Of a stretch of DNA of 64,000 nucleotides, positions 1 through 10,774 are shown piece after piece. Positions within the stretch are counted from its first letter, which is position 1. Every line of letters begins with the position of its first letter. The stretch is from Chrysemys picta bellii (lineage: Eukaryota; Chordata; Testudines; Emydidae): the NCBI RefSeq assembly GCF_011386835.1, contig NC_088800.1:17694572-17758571 (forward strand), written 5' to 3'. The position numbers and the translations under genes were made by a program. Below the pieces are notes generated by a model. The model worked only from the letters and a program-made list of their open reading frames with translations. It was not told the origin of the DNA and ran no database searches.

Positions 1-626
1 CGAGTTGATGGAATCCAAGGAGTTCCACTCAGTCGATTCAGTCTGCAAGTTCACTCTTCTCCCACCATATTCTGTTTATTCAGAAAAATATACTTTTAAT
101 TTTAGTTTTTCATTAAACTGGCCAGATCCTCAGATGGTGTAAATCTGCTTATCGCCACTGACTACACTGATTTAAACCAGCTGCAGATCTGACCCACTGT
201 TTTTAAATTGAAGTCCCTAACTTCTTTATAAAAAAAACCATCTAGCACGTTTCAGAGAAGCATTAAATTAATTTTCTGACTGTCTCTGGTGAAAAAATGT
301 TCTCAAACCACTTAGGTAATGAAGAAGCACAGAAAAATTCCATATCTGCAAAGTATTAAAGCAGTGTGTATATGAACAAGCAGCATGTAGGAATAAACAA
401 CAAAAAGAATAGAAGAGAAATATATTTTAACAAGCGAAGAATTCATTCCCAGAGTGCCCATTACATGAATAGTTACTCTGAATGCACACATTTTTTATTA
501 ATCCAACCAAAATATACCTTCACAGAAAAGAATGAATAAATACATGCATTTTAGAGAAATTTTGACAGACTATTACTTCTGCACTAAACAGTTATGCACT
601 TAACAGGTTTTTACTGCAGTAACAGA

Positions 627-974
627 GGGCCCAATCCTGCAACACTAAGCCCCCACTTCGGACTAAGGTACGCAAATTCAGCTACGTTAATAACGTAGCT
701 GAATTCGAACTACCTTAGTCCGAACTTACCGCGGGTCCAGACGCGGCAGGAAGGCTCCCCCGTCGATGCCGCGTACTCCTCTCGGCAAGCTGGAGTACTG
801 GCGTCGACGGCGAGCACTTCCGGGATCGATCCAGGATCGATTTATCGCGTCTTAACCAGACGCGATAAATCAATCCCAGAACATCGATTGCCTGCCGCCG
901 GACCCTCCGGTAAGTGAAGATGTACCCTTAGGAATAGTCCCATTCAAGTGTACAGTGTTTGCAGGATTGAGCCC
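627..974. repeat. Outer foldback element split by an inner insertion
   Basis: The ends GGGCCCAATCCTGCAACA (627-644) and TGTTTGCAGGATTGAGCCC (956-974) are imperfect reverse complements. This is the signature of a small foldback repeat common in sauropsid DNA (CCAATCCTGCAAACAC-type ends). The middle is occupied by a CpG-rich element unlike the ends, so the foldback appears to be the older host. Confidence 0.65.
653..932. mobile_element. CpG-rich multi-hairpin MITE
   Basis: The first 60 bases (661-720) form one long hairpin with perfect 10-base ends GACTAAGGTA/TACCTTAGTC. Further hairpins lie at about 730-747 (CCGCG arms), 761-808 (arms with GTCGAC/GTACTCC) and 834-876 (ATTTATCGCGTCT arms). CpG density is far above the A+T-rich surroundings. 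The right end GATGTACCCTTA resembles the GGGTAC/GGGTAT termini of the Harbinger-like elements in this window. It is probably a non-autonomous DNA transposon. I did not find a certain target duplication. Confidence 0.7.
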
Positions 975-1145
975 AGGATTTACTCTCTTCAATATAACTT
1001 GGAATATCAACTACTACGATAATATGCAAAGACAGTAGATAATGTTCTAAGCTATACAGTGATTTGAGTCTTTGTATTTGAATATTAAATTCCCACAGAA
1101 ATCTCATCCTAATGCTGACCTACATGCTATAGTCCCCATACATAC

Positions 1146-1196
1146 CGAGGAAGAGGCTGGAAGTGATCATAGGGCATGATTTCTTTAAATCCATCA
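1146..1196 (-). CDS. ADAMTSL3: ADAMTSL3 exon, linker after second TSR (51 bp)
   Basis: This is a 51-bp exon between a TTATTGACAG acceptor and a GTATGT donor at 1145-1140. One base completes the split Ser codon. Sixteen codons read DGFKEIMPYDHFQPLP, and CG begins an Arg codon (phase 2). It encodes the short linker between the second and third TSRs in ADAMTSL1/3 proteins. The EIMPYDHFQPLPR wording separates it from ADAMTSL1, which I recall as having IMPYDLYHPLPR. The next exon (a TSR beginning WEx..PW..C) is not found in 1-1145 and should lie to the left of the window. The exon is phase-symmetrical (2-2, divisible by 3). Confidence 0.9.
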
Positions 1197-3194
1197 CTGT
1201 CAATAAAATAAATATGGCATCATTATTTCTCATATCCTAGATGTTATTTGCTCTACATGTTAGGCACAATCATGTTTAAAAGTGAACAAATCCCACCATG
1301 AGATCAGGAAATGTGTGACCAGTTACAGGATCTTCCTGTGGAACAAGATGACCCATTATGTACCCATCATTTCTGAAGCGGCTGGAAACACTCGGTGTAT
1401 AAACTCCTTAATTCCTTCCACAAAAATGGAAAAAGCAATTTCTCCTCAAAAGGAAATGAATGACCACGAAACAGTTCTACGTAATCCTCCTATGTGCGAC
1501 TCCTCCCAGGTTGTGCCACTTCCCCGGGATGCACAGTCATTTCTTAACAAAGAAGTGGACACCACAGAGAAATCTGTAATGAAGGGATCTGTGGAAGGTG
1601 CATGCAGCTGAAATAATGCATGATAAGGGTTCAATCTATGGAGGTGCTGAGCACTTCCTGGAAGGTGCCCAGCACCCTCAACTGCTGCTTACTTGAATTA
1701 CAGAAGTTGCTCAGCACCTAGCAGGAGCAGGCTCCGAGGTTAAGGGAAGGTCTATTCCTCAGGTCTGCAAGGAGAAGTGAAATATGACATTATTTCCCCT
1801 CACCCCTTGGTCTGTCTTTGTAGGGTAAATCTGTATAGCAAGAGCTCATAATTTCTAACTCTCCTACCTGTCGTACTCCCATCCCAGCATTGTAATATTC
1901 CACAGTTTTTTCAGATAAACTGTATTAAGGTCTTGCCATTCTGCCTATCAACTGGCATTTTAGAAAAGAGCTTTTAAAGTCTGTGCATCTATACTTAGTA
2001 GAGGTCACCATCGATGATTATGTTTAACACGGATTAAAGGAAATGGACAGTTTAGCTATAGGAAATGAAATCCATTCAGAGTGTTTCCTCCTCTTCTTAT
2101 ATATAACTCTAGTCCAGCCAGATGGCATATTAATGTGAGGTTCTGGGACTTGACACTGTGAAGTATTTTAAGATACTTCAGCACAGCCAGGAAACCTCAC
2201 CAGACAATCCAAAAGTAAGTTAGTTTTAAATACCACTGAGCAATTCAATACAGTTTATGTCTACTGTAGCCTTTATAATTTGGCAATAATATTCGGTGGT
2301 ATTTGCACCAGAAGTACTTTTATTTGAACTGATTTTTTTCTGACTCTCTTGTAACTTTAAAAAAATCCTCCCAAAACTTTAAATATTATGTGACCAATTG
2401 TAGAGTGAAAATGGTGAATGAAATTTTTATACCAGACAGATGGACAAACCAGGATAAACCACGTGCAAGAACTTTATGCTGAACGAGGAATGGAGCTACT
2501 ACCTGCCTTTAATGAGAAATCCTGAATAACGTATGACAGCATCGATAAATCCAAAAGCAGACATACAGTCTCTCATGTTCACGTAATCCTACAGAATGTA
2601 TGCACTGGTGCCATAGGGTATGTTTACACTGCAATCAGGAGGCACAAGTACAGAAGTACAGCCTGTGTAGACATATCCAAGCTAGCTTTGATTAAGGCAG
2701 TTTGCTAAAAATAGAGATGTAGCTGCAGTGGCCCAGGCTAGCCATGTGAGTACAATTTCACCTGGGACCATAGGCACATACTTGGGGTGGCTGGCCCATA
2801 CTGTTGTTTGTGCCACAACAGCCATACTGCTACGTTTAGTGAGTTAGTTCAACCAAAGCTAGCTTGAATATTTCTACATGTGCTGTTCTGATGGCAGAGT
2901 AGACATAGCCATAGTGCTCTCCAAGAAATCTGCAGCAAAGGTAGGCCACAAACAAAAACAAATGGACTATTGAAACCATCTCTGTACATAGCAAGTTGTC
3001 ATTCTATTGTATAAGATTGAGGAAGTGCTACAAGCCTGTTTGTGTTGGTGCCAACTGCCAGACTTTCTTTAATGTCCTGAACAATTAAGATTAAACAGTC
3101 TTAAGATCAAAGTGTGTCAAAAGTCAAATAAATATGGTTATTTGCTACTTAGTAACTAAAAATACCATCCCACTTACATATTTGTCATACAAAC
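1197..3194 (-). other. ADAMTSL3 intron (1,998 bp, phase 2)
   Basis: Contains one complete inverted-repeat DNA element (2616-2910) and a CAGCACC/GGTGCTGAGCA-type imperfect palindrome around 1640-1735. The 109-residue plus-strand open frame at 1282-1611 matches no family I know. Confidence 0.65.
2616..2910. mobile_element. Harbinger-like MITE with 3-bp target duplication
   Basis: Terminal inverted repeats GGGTATGTTTACACT and AGTAGACATAGCC bound a 295-bp element flanked by ATA on both sides (2613-2615, 2911-2913). The interior carries CAAGCTAGCTTTG and GCTAGCTTG arms around a central CTAGCC motif. The same wording recurs at 17774-17872 and 47942-48237. A 3-bp duplication and short element length suggest a PIF/Harbinger-type non-autonomous element; the superfamily is an inference. 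Confidence 0.7.
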
Positions 3195-3333
3195 CTAGAA
3201 GGACAGGGATCCATGTTGCATTCCTTTAGTTTAGGCTTTGGTTTCTTATTTTCTGGGTAGTAGTGACAGTAGTGATCAGGAACAACTCGCTTCAAACGAA
3301 TATCCACACATTCAGCGGAGTTAAGCTGATAAC
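3195..3333 (-). CDS. ADAMTSL3: ADAMTSL3 exon, second TSR (139 bp)
   Basis: The exon follows a CATGTTAG acceptor and ends before GTTTGT. Two bases complete the Gly codon split with the previous exon. Then 45 codons read YQLNSAECVDIRLKRVVPDH, YCHYYPENKKPKPKLKECNM and DPCPS, leaving AG of a Ser codon (phase 2). This is the body of the second TSR, with the conserved AEC, YC and EC..DPCP cysteines. The HYYPEN(x)KPKPKLKEC run is typical of ADAMTSL1/3. VDIRLKRVVPDH agrees with ADAMTSL3. The GTTTGT donor is weaker than its neighbours' but canonical at GT. Confidence 0.92.
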
Positions 3334-3491
3334 CTAACATGGGAGCAAAAGATGAACATGCTAATGCTTGTGATGAAGGGAGATAAATTCAAACGGCTTT
3401 CTTTTCTCAAATACTGAACTATACACCCGGTTAAATGCAGTGATTTTTGTGTTGTTGTTGTTTTAGTAAGGAGACGCTTTACTCAGACATA

Positions 3492-3576
3492 TAGGGCCAG
3501 GTCTTCACCTGGTAAAAGTCAGCAACTGAAGTCAAGGAAGTTATATTGATTAACATCAACTGAGAGTCTGGCCCTT
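3492..3576. repeat. Small foldback element
   Basis: AGGGCCAGGTCTTCACCTGG and GAGAGTCTGGCCCTTT face each other across about 50 bases containing GAAGTCAAGG. It belongs to the group of 70-110 bp palindromes described in the findings. Confidence 0.5.
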
Positions 3577-5204
3577 TGTTCTAGTAGTGTTTTAGGAAGA
3601 CACTAAAAATAACAAAATTTTAACAGATGCAGTTATACACCTACTGGGACACCTCACCTTTCACTTTCTTGAGGTGCACAATCGGATGGCCGTGTGGTAC
3701 ATCCACATTTATAAAACCCACACAGAAGGGTTTACTGAGTGCAGTACTAAGAGGTCTATTAGGTGGTCATGTGTGGTAAGAAAAATATTTAAAACAGAAA
3801 GCCAGAGGAATTGAAGATGAGGTCCAAAGACAGTATTAAGTTAAACTTTAGAAAACCAAGAAATATTTTCAAGAACATTCTTAGTTAAAGAGCCAAGAAA
3901 AGAAAACCGGAAGTAACTACTTGGTGCAAATATCTGCAAAAAAGGACTCGTTAACAAAAAAGATCTGAGTTTAATAAACCGCTAGTTTGCTTTCTTGGCT
4001 AGGAAAAAAAAGGCTTATTCTCAGGAATTGTCTTTCACTGAAACAGAGAAGACAAGAAGGATGTTCTGGTATGTGCTAAAAAAAGAAAAGGGAAGAAACC
4101 ACAAGAATGAAAATCCAAATGGAGTCAATAAACTAATAGCATAACTGTGTCTACTGAAAATGCTAAAGTATCATATATCAACAGCTTCACTTATGTGTCT
4201 CTTGGCTGATCCAAAGTGTCATCCTGCATGAGAGTGATAACCATAAAGAAAAACTAAGCAGTTCCAGCATCTTAAGCATGCATGTGTCGGTTCTTGTGAG
4301 CACCCAGCAGACCCAGAAGAATTACCAGTTGCAAACAAAATTCAGGTTTTTAAAACTTTCCTTTTTATTTGCATTTGATTGTATTCGATGAGCCACTCTC
4401 AACCACACCTCTCCTCTCTGCACTCCCAAACCTCTCCCTCACCCACACAAAGATTACAGAACTGAATATGGAGTGATCCAACTGAGAAATGATATACTGG
4501 TGAAGCAGCTGATTCTAATTTTTTGTTGTGTGGAACTTTTTCTATCTGAAAGGTCTGAGTCATTTTAGTGCTGGTGAAAGAGCTCAGACAGCATCTGGAG
4601 ACCAAATCTTCTCTGAGATAATAGGTTCAGGCTGGGCAGCAGCAGTGCAAGTTTCCCCAGTAACATACAGTCCTCAACACTGCTTCTATCTGGGGTCTGT
4701 GTGTAGCTTAGTCTCCAGGCTCATTTATTTACTGGCCTTTCTCTCAGGACTGCCAACAAGAACACCAAGCTTTGTTGATAAAGATGGTGATTTCCTAATA
4801 TGGACATCCATCCACAAGGAATTGCACTGAAGCTACCAGCTAATTTCAAAGAGAATAAGCAGTCATCAGATGGTAATAATTTTCAAGACAACACGGTCTT
4901 AGATTGGATTTGAGCCATCAACCTAGAAGGGAAGGTGTCCATTGAGCTATCCAGTGTTTGCAATGCTCACAATAAAAATTATTATACTGTACACTTCTTC
5001 CCCGGTGAGGAACATAAAGGAAAAACACTTAGGCTTGCAATTCTACTTCTTGGATGATAGCATCCCACAGGATTACCATTCACATTTCCAATGAGAGTCA
5101 TGTCTCAGAGGGCCAAAAATCTTCAGAGATAGAGGAGTTTCCCACCATGACTCCAGCTAGAGACATGAGACCTAGAAATAGTAATCGTGAGTGTACGTTA
5201 TTTC

Positions 5205-5285
5205 CATTTTTATGGTGGGGAAACTGAGGCACAAAGAGATGTTGTGACTGGTTTGAGACAGCTGGGAAGAGAACCAGACTCTTCA
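5205..5285 (-). repeat. MIR-like SINE fragment, antisense
   Basis: TGGTGGGGAAACTGAGGCAC followed by AAAGAGATG..GTGACT is the reverse complement of the conserved MIR 'CTCATCTGTAAAATG' core region. Confidence 0.6.
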
Positions 5286-6732
5286 CTTGACAAGGCTCTC
5301 TTATTTTTTAAAAAGCAAACACACATGAGCCATTCTTTGAAAAACAGCATTTTAATGGGTCCTGCAATAGTGGAGTAATTATTTAGATTATTTTGCTTTT
5401 TTTAGTCCACATGAATAATACTAGTGTGTTCTCTAAGAGAATGAGTAAAGGAACATTATTATCAGACTCCCCCTGGAGAACTTCCGTGTCAGATGAATCT
5501 GCACCAGTGTAAAGCAGGTATAGGCAGTATAATCATTTCCTATGCCAACTGCTTCTCCAACCACCACCTCTGCATCAGGAGAAGATAGGACATCACAAGT
5601 GCAGGGCTGAGGCAGAAGGGGGGTATGGTGGAACTGAGCTGCTCTATCTTAATCTCCTGGTTGTATAAACTCTAGAGTTTAAACCAGCAGTGGAAGTTGG
5701 AGTAGACCCCCCTGACTTTTACCAGGACCAACCAGCTGGGGTTCAGAGTGCCCTACGGGGGTCACTGTAGCTACTCCTGTCTACCTCATCTGCTTGTAGT
5801 GGAGAATCAGGGGCAAAGCAAATAAAATTGTAGTCAAGTGAATAAGCTTTAAAAGTGGATCTTAAACACTATGCCATTTCTTTTGCATCACTCCATTTCT
5901 ATCCCTTACTCTTTCCTCTTTCCCAGCTTTTTGTCTATGATGTTCCGGTCTTTCCAGGTGGCTCCACTAGAAACTCTGATGTTACCTTTGACCCTCAACT
6001 TCCTTTCTCCATACACGTCTCATGTTGGTAAATATTAGAAATTTTACCTTCTAAACACTTCACATATCCACAAGTTTCATACTTTTGATACAGCAAAAAT
6101 ACTGCCCATGTGCTTAGGAACTTACCTCTATTTCTGCAAAGATGAGTATGCTAGTTTGTCAAAAATCCTCTCTTTGGCCACTTCACTTGGTCCAATACCA
6201 TGTACCAAGTCTACAATTTTTTGCCTCATTGTTCACCTACCTCATCTCTTTTCTTCACTCCATTGACTTTCCTATCTATTAGCACTGCTCTAACATTCTC
6301 ACTCTAACATTTAAATCTATAGCCAGAAATGCCTCCTTCCTCCCTTCTCTCTCAATCTCTGTCTTCCCATTTGATCTCTTTGTTCATCTTCCTGCGATCT
6401 TCATACTGCAATCCATTCTCTCTCACTTCTAGCCCCACATCACTTGGACTCTCCCCTCTTTATTTTTCTGGATCTCTTTCTCATAAGGTAATTCATTAGA
6501 GGTACACACTGACATTCAATAGTATGTAAAACAATTAAATATGACTAATATGTTTTTATTAACTGCAGATATTACCCTTGTACTCGGTCACTTATTTAGC
6601 TGACCAACCACTAACGTGCAAAGCAGCATAAACTTATTTAATTGATTTCAAAAACAACCCTGTATGAAAATTATAAATCAGCCATTTATAATCCGGCGTT
6701 GTAAACACTCCTGAGCCCCAGCCATTACTTAC

Positions 6733-6844
6733 CTCCTCCACATGTTACAGTACACGGGAAGAACTCTGTCTGTCGCCATTGATGACTGATGGGTTGATAG
6801 AAAAAGAATTGAACCACACTGTCTTTTGGGGCAGTATACCTGGT
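6733..6844 (-). CDS. ADAMTSL3: ADAMTSL3 exon, end of spacer and start of second TSR (112 bp)
   Basis: The exon starts in phase 0 after a TCTTTAG acceptor and ends before GTAAGT at 6732-6727 with one base over (phase 1). It encodes TRYTAPKDSVVQFFFYQPIS, then HQWRQTEFFPCTVTCGG. The FFFYQPI stretch is the last spacer strand. WRQTEFFPCTVTCGGG opens the second thrombospondin type-1 repeat. CTVTCGGG fits the POFUT2 O-fucosylation consensus C-x2-S/T-C-x2-G, with Thr248 as the candidate site. The WxxW C-mannosylation motif is absent from this repeat. The donor is a strong GTAAGT. No defects are seen. Confidence 0.92.
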
Positions 6845-7345
6845 CTAAAGAGATTTCCATTACAACACATTTGTATACTGTATGCCAATATTCATGACAT
6901 TTCACAACATAACTCATAGGTAATCATAATGCAGAGAGCTATATGGCAATAGGCAGAAAACCACACAGAAATCTGGAGCAATACAAACAGAAGTTTCTAA
7001 TAATAAAACATTTGTATGTTGCCTTTTTCAAATTATTCTCCTGTAATTATGTAACAGTGCTGAGAAGTCCCTCTGGTGATTTTTCTTCCCTTGCTGGCAA
7101 AGCTCCTGGAAGTGCCCCGCTGCTTTATAATACTATATGCTAAATTTTCAAAATTCCATAGGGAATATATGGATCTAGAACTTGAACTGAGTACAGGGCA
7201 TACAGATTCATGTTCAGATAAGACATGGGTCAAATTGGATGTGCACACAATATCTGAGGTGTACAATATTGTGCATTAGTGTATTTCTATGCCATGCAAA
7301 ACCAATGGCTTGCATCGAAGTGGAGTTATGACATAGGATCATTTG

Positions 7346-7475
7346 GCTGTGGTGTTGTTGTAGCCGTATTGGTTCCAGGATATGAGAGAGAGACCTGAAG
7401 AAGAGTTCTGTGGTGCTTGAAACCCTGTCTCTTTCATGAACAGAAGTTGGTCCCATAAAAGATACTACCTTGTAA
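7346..7475 (+). mobile_element. Penelope-like (hammerhead-bearing) retroelement fragment
   Basis: A 130-bp insertion flanked by GATCATTTG at 7337-7345 and 7476-7484. On the plus strand it has CTGAAGA (7395-7401), a weak 4-bp stem, and GAAA (7419-7422), the two conserved boxes of a hammerhead ribozyme core. The wording TGTAGCCGTATTGGT..GACCTGAAGAAGAG..AGAAGTTGGTCC is that of an amniote repeat family I believe to be Penelope-like. The third helix and cleavage site are not convincing, so activity is unlikely. Confidence 0.6.
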
Positions 7476-7641
7476 GATCATTTGTTTTCAATGGAAAAAA
7501 CGAGGAGTACCTTCCCTTGGGTACAGGCAAATTATTGATATTTTTGTGCATGTTTAATAGCTGCATATTGTCAGCCTGTGACCTGGGCAGATCAATAACT
7601 AATAACCAGGTATGATCAGTACTTGGATGGGCAATTCCAAA

Positions 7642-7863
7642 GGGTACATCTGTGCTTGATAAAAGACCCACGGCATGGCTGTGGGTGTCCTGCGTCAGCT
7701 GACTTGGGCTTGCAGGGCTCAGACTGTGGGGCTATAAAACTGCACAAGGTGGAAGCCCGCACATCTACACTGCAATTTTTAGGCCACACTCTGCAAGCTC
7801 AAATCAGCTGACCCACGCTGTGAGAATTGGTATGGGGGTTTTTATTTCAATGTAAACATACCC
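7642..7863. mobile_element. Harbinger-like MITE
   Basis: A 222-bp element from GGGTACATCTGTGCTTG to AATGTAAACATACCC. Its interior (AAAAGACCCACGGCATGGCT, GTCAGCTGACTTGGGC, GGGGCTATAAAACTGCA) is shared in reverse orientation with 39904-40160. Flanks are CCAAA and GAAGG, so no clear target duplication survives. Confidence 0.65.
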
Positions 7864-9149
7864 GAAGGGAAACCTAGGGTGCTGCCGAAAGTGAGGCTGT
7901 TGATTCAGGAGGTGGTAATCTTCCCTTTGATTTAACGCTGAACCAATGCTACATCATTTTGCCAGGGAGCATTGTAACACTATCCTTTGGATGAAATGTA
8001 AAACAGAGATCCTGGTTGGTTGGGTCAGTAATGATCCCATGGTGCTTTTCGCTACAGTAAGGCTGTTAGCCCAAGAGTCTGGCCAAATTTCAGTTTGGCT
8101 AGTTATAGTCTGCCCATCTAAATTACCTCAGCAGCTTTAATTAGACAGAATTTCTACTTCTCTTTGCCTCCTAAATTCTGTTGTTGTGTTGCTGCATGCT
8201 GTAAAACAGCTTCCACTTTCTACCCTAAAGGAGGTGAAAGGACTTCTATATATAATTTGTACTGTACTTTGGTATCTTGGGGATGAAGTGTGGCCTATAA
8301 ATGTAAGACATTATTTATAAATTAAAACATGACAGGCTCCAGTCATTCACTTTAGCTACCAAAAGCTTTTCTCAGGCTGCATTAGAAAGATCAGAATGCT
8401 GAGTCCTATCTAGGCCTATATGCACACAGGAATAATACCCTCAGAATCTTCACAAACAGATGAAAGTGTCAAGCTAATAAGAGTCAGGCTTTGTCACCAA
8501 TGGTGAGAGCTAAATTATCTATACCCATGTTAGCAACACTCTTATTTGAAAAGTAGCTTTAAAAAAAAATCACAATTTCTTTCTGCTGTCAAGGATGGAG
8601 GCTGGGAAATTTCAGTGCAGGGTCCCTGACTTCCCTTGCATGATCCACCAAAGACAGAGTTGAAAAATCTTCAGAGCCTGGGAGAAGGCACATCTTTCAG
8701 ATTAGACATTTGTTTGATTATGGATGGTTCCTGGGGAAAAATCTTATAATTTTTATGTTAGTGGATAGTTTAATATAAACTGTTTGGTTTTTTTAAGAGG
8801 TGCATATGCCATTGTGATTAGTGCGTAAAAAAACATAGTAATAACAATAAAAATAATTGGAAGCCATAAATGAACTGTATTAAAGCTTAGTAATTTTGCT
8901 TCCCCCCTGGGAGTTACGTGTTATGCACATATAACTTTTGGCATCTTCTTCAAATAAAACATTATTTTAAACTCAGAAAGGCATTTCATTCCTTATAGAT
9001 ATTACCCAAAAGGGGAGAGAAAATTTTCAGGAACCAATTAACCAATGGCAACTTATACAGAAATTATTTGAGGGTGTAGTGAAAGAAAACAATTCAGGAA
9101 AAAAATTTTTTTACAGTATATCTTAAATTTGGAATGTTTTAATAATTAG

Positions 9150-9247
9150 GGAGACAAGGTGAGTGAGGTAATATCTTTTATTAACTTCACCCACCTTGTC
9201 TCGCTAATATCCTGGGATAAACATGGCTACAACACCACCGCATACCA
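9150..9247 (-). repeat. Rearranged copy of the 7346-7475 family
   Basis: AGACAAGGTGAGTGAGGTAA..ATCTTTTATTAAC joins directly to CACCCACCTTGTCTCGCTAA, TATCCTGGGATAAACATGGC and TACAACACCACCGC. Both ends of the family are present but the middle, where the CTGAAGA/GAAA boxes would lie, is missing. The join makes a short palindrome (ACAAGGTG/CACCTTGT). Confidence 0.55.
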
Positions 9248-10616
9248 TTAATAATTAGGATAATTTACCTTGCAATTAACTCAACCTAGACAAGCATAGA
9301 GCTCAAACCACTATAGAGAGGAAATGTTTAGAAATGCTAATAACTTCCATTTTCAAAACGGGCAATTAAAATCAGAGTCCATGACTAAAAATACAGACTC
9401 ATGTGTTTGAGCATACCAAATAAGAATGTACAAATAATGTGTGCGCAAATATGCATGTACACTTATCACCATCTTCATATTCCCCTGATTGAACCAATAT
9501 TTACAATAAGGCATGCTTTCACCCAGTGCACAAATGCACATAGAATATTCTTTACACACTTAGTTCCTGTAGGAAAAACCTTGCCCACACTCCTAAAAAT
9601 GTAGTCTTTAATCTCCTGATTTGCACCTACCTGAACTTGTAAATCTGATGATCCTGGGAATCTTCAGACACAAAATTCAGTCTCTTAAGAGAATGAGGCT
9701 AGGATTGTTTCATATTATTTTGGGGAGGGGAAACTCACCTATCCTGGGGTTTCTTTATTAACTTGAAACTCATATCAGGATCACTGGAGGTTTTGTTAAG
9801 AGTTACAACCATTCCAGGGCTGTAACATGGCTTTGAAATGAAATCATGTGAATTTCACCAGTTTCAAGTGAATTTCACTTTGATAATTCAAATTTATTCA
9901 AACTTTTACATTTAAAACAAAAACTAAGATGTGTGCTCCCTTCTCTTCCCTTCACTTGTGAGATAAACAGGTCCTAGAAAGCTAAAAAGATTAGCGCCAA
10001 CTAGCCTGCCTCTTCCAGTTCATCTCAATCTTGCCTTTCTGATATCTGTTGCACCATTCAATCCCCCCTTTTAATACACATATATCTACTTTTAAGATAG
10101 AGCACTAAATTTACCACCAAAGTGAATGCCAGAACAAGAGTTTACAGCAGCTTATACCATTGTAAATAATGGTGAAGAGCCTTAGAAATGGACAAGGTTC
10201 CTATAATGACTGGAAGAAATTGGTTGCATCTTTCCTTGTGTGAAAACTGTGTAAAATCCTTCATGATTCTCAGTGGCTTATTCAAAGCTGATAAGGTTCT
10301 GACTCTGTAATCCAATCAGGTTTGTGCACACAGACTGCTGCACTTACGCAGACCTCCACTGAAGTCAATGGAAATGAGTACAAGAGTGTGCCCATATGGA
10401 TCTGACTGATGTATCAAGGCCATAGTTCAGTGGTATATGCAGTGGTCCATTAGAACATACATATAAAGAACAAGGGAATATACAAATTGCCTTGTAACTA
10501 TGGCACAGTTTCATACACTTAAGTATAACATGTTCACTCTCCTTTACTTTAAATTCCAATATACTTCAAATATATTGGCAGACACAGCTTACAGCATGCC
10601 TAAACACATATCCTAC

Positions 10617-10774
10617 CTTGATAATGAAATCTGCTCCCAGAGGTCCTTGAATCTTTATAGTTTCTCTATCTGAACTCTTCTGAAATTCAACAGTTGTGTT
10701 TTCTATGACAAATATTCCAGGGACATTAAAGCTGTGTTCTCCCTGGTCTCCTTGTAGTGTCTTTGACTCAATAA
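10617..10774 (-). CDS. ADAMTSL3: ADAMTSL3 exon, spacer core (158 bp)
   Basis: The exon follows a TTTGTTAG acceptor and ends before GTAGGA at 10616-10611. Two bases complete a Val codon. Then 52 codons run from IESKTLQGDQGEHSFNVPG through FVIENTTVEFQKSSDRETIK to IQGPLGADFIIK, ending in phase 0. This is the central part of the spacer domain. The ENTTVEF segment supplies an N-glycosylation sequon (Asn187 in the fragment numbering). GEHSF..PG and GPLxADFI are as I remember them for ADAMTSL3, while ADAMTSL1 has NSLSSTG and different flanks. The frame stays open past the donor for about 15 codons, so the true exon is shorter at its 3' end than the apparent open frame. Confidence 0.93.

Larger units (their letters stand above)
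1..1145 (-). other. Intron portion downstream of the last visible exon
   Basis: Intron sequence in phase 2. It holds the nested foldback and CpG-rich element at 627-974. Positions 1-620 are A+T-rich with no recognised element and no sign of the next TSR exon. Confidence 0.6.
3334..6732 (-). other. ADAMTSL3 intron (3,399 bp, phase 1)
   Basis: Contains a small foldback (3492-3576) and a MIR-like SINE fragment (5205-5285). From 5900 to 6480 the plus strand is rich in CTTT/CTCC pyrimidine wording without a clear unit. Nothing else is recognised. Confidence 0.65.
6845..10616 (-). other. ADAMTSL3 intron (3,772 bp, phase 0)
   Basis: Holds the hammerhead-like retroelement insertion 7346-7475, a 222-bp Harbinger-like element (7642-7863) and a rearranged fragment of the first family (9150-9247). 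The stretches 7870-9140 and 9250-10600 show no recognised element. Confidence 0.7.

Noticed and set aside
1..1145. The next ADAMTSL3 exon (third TSR)
   Set aside because: Searched the minus strand for a Trp-rich TSR start in the required phase. Nothing fits, so it is taken to lie outside the window.
1282..1611. 109-codon plus-strand frame next to the 51-bp exon
   Set aside because: Antisense to the gene, no domain, composition like the surrounding intron.
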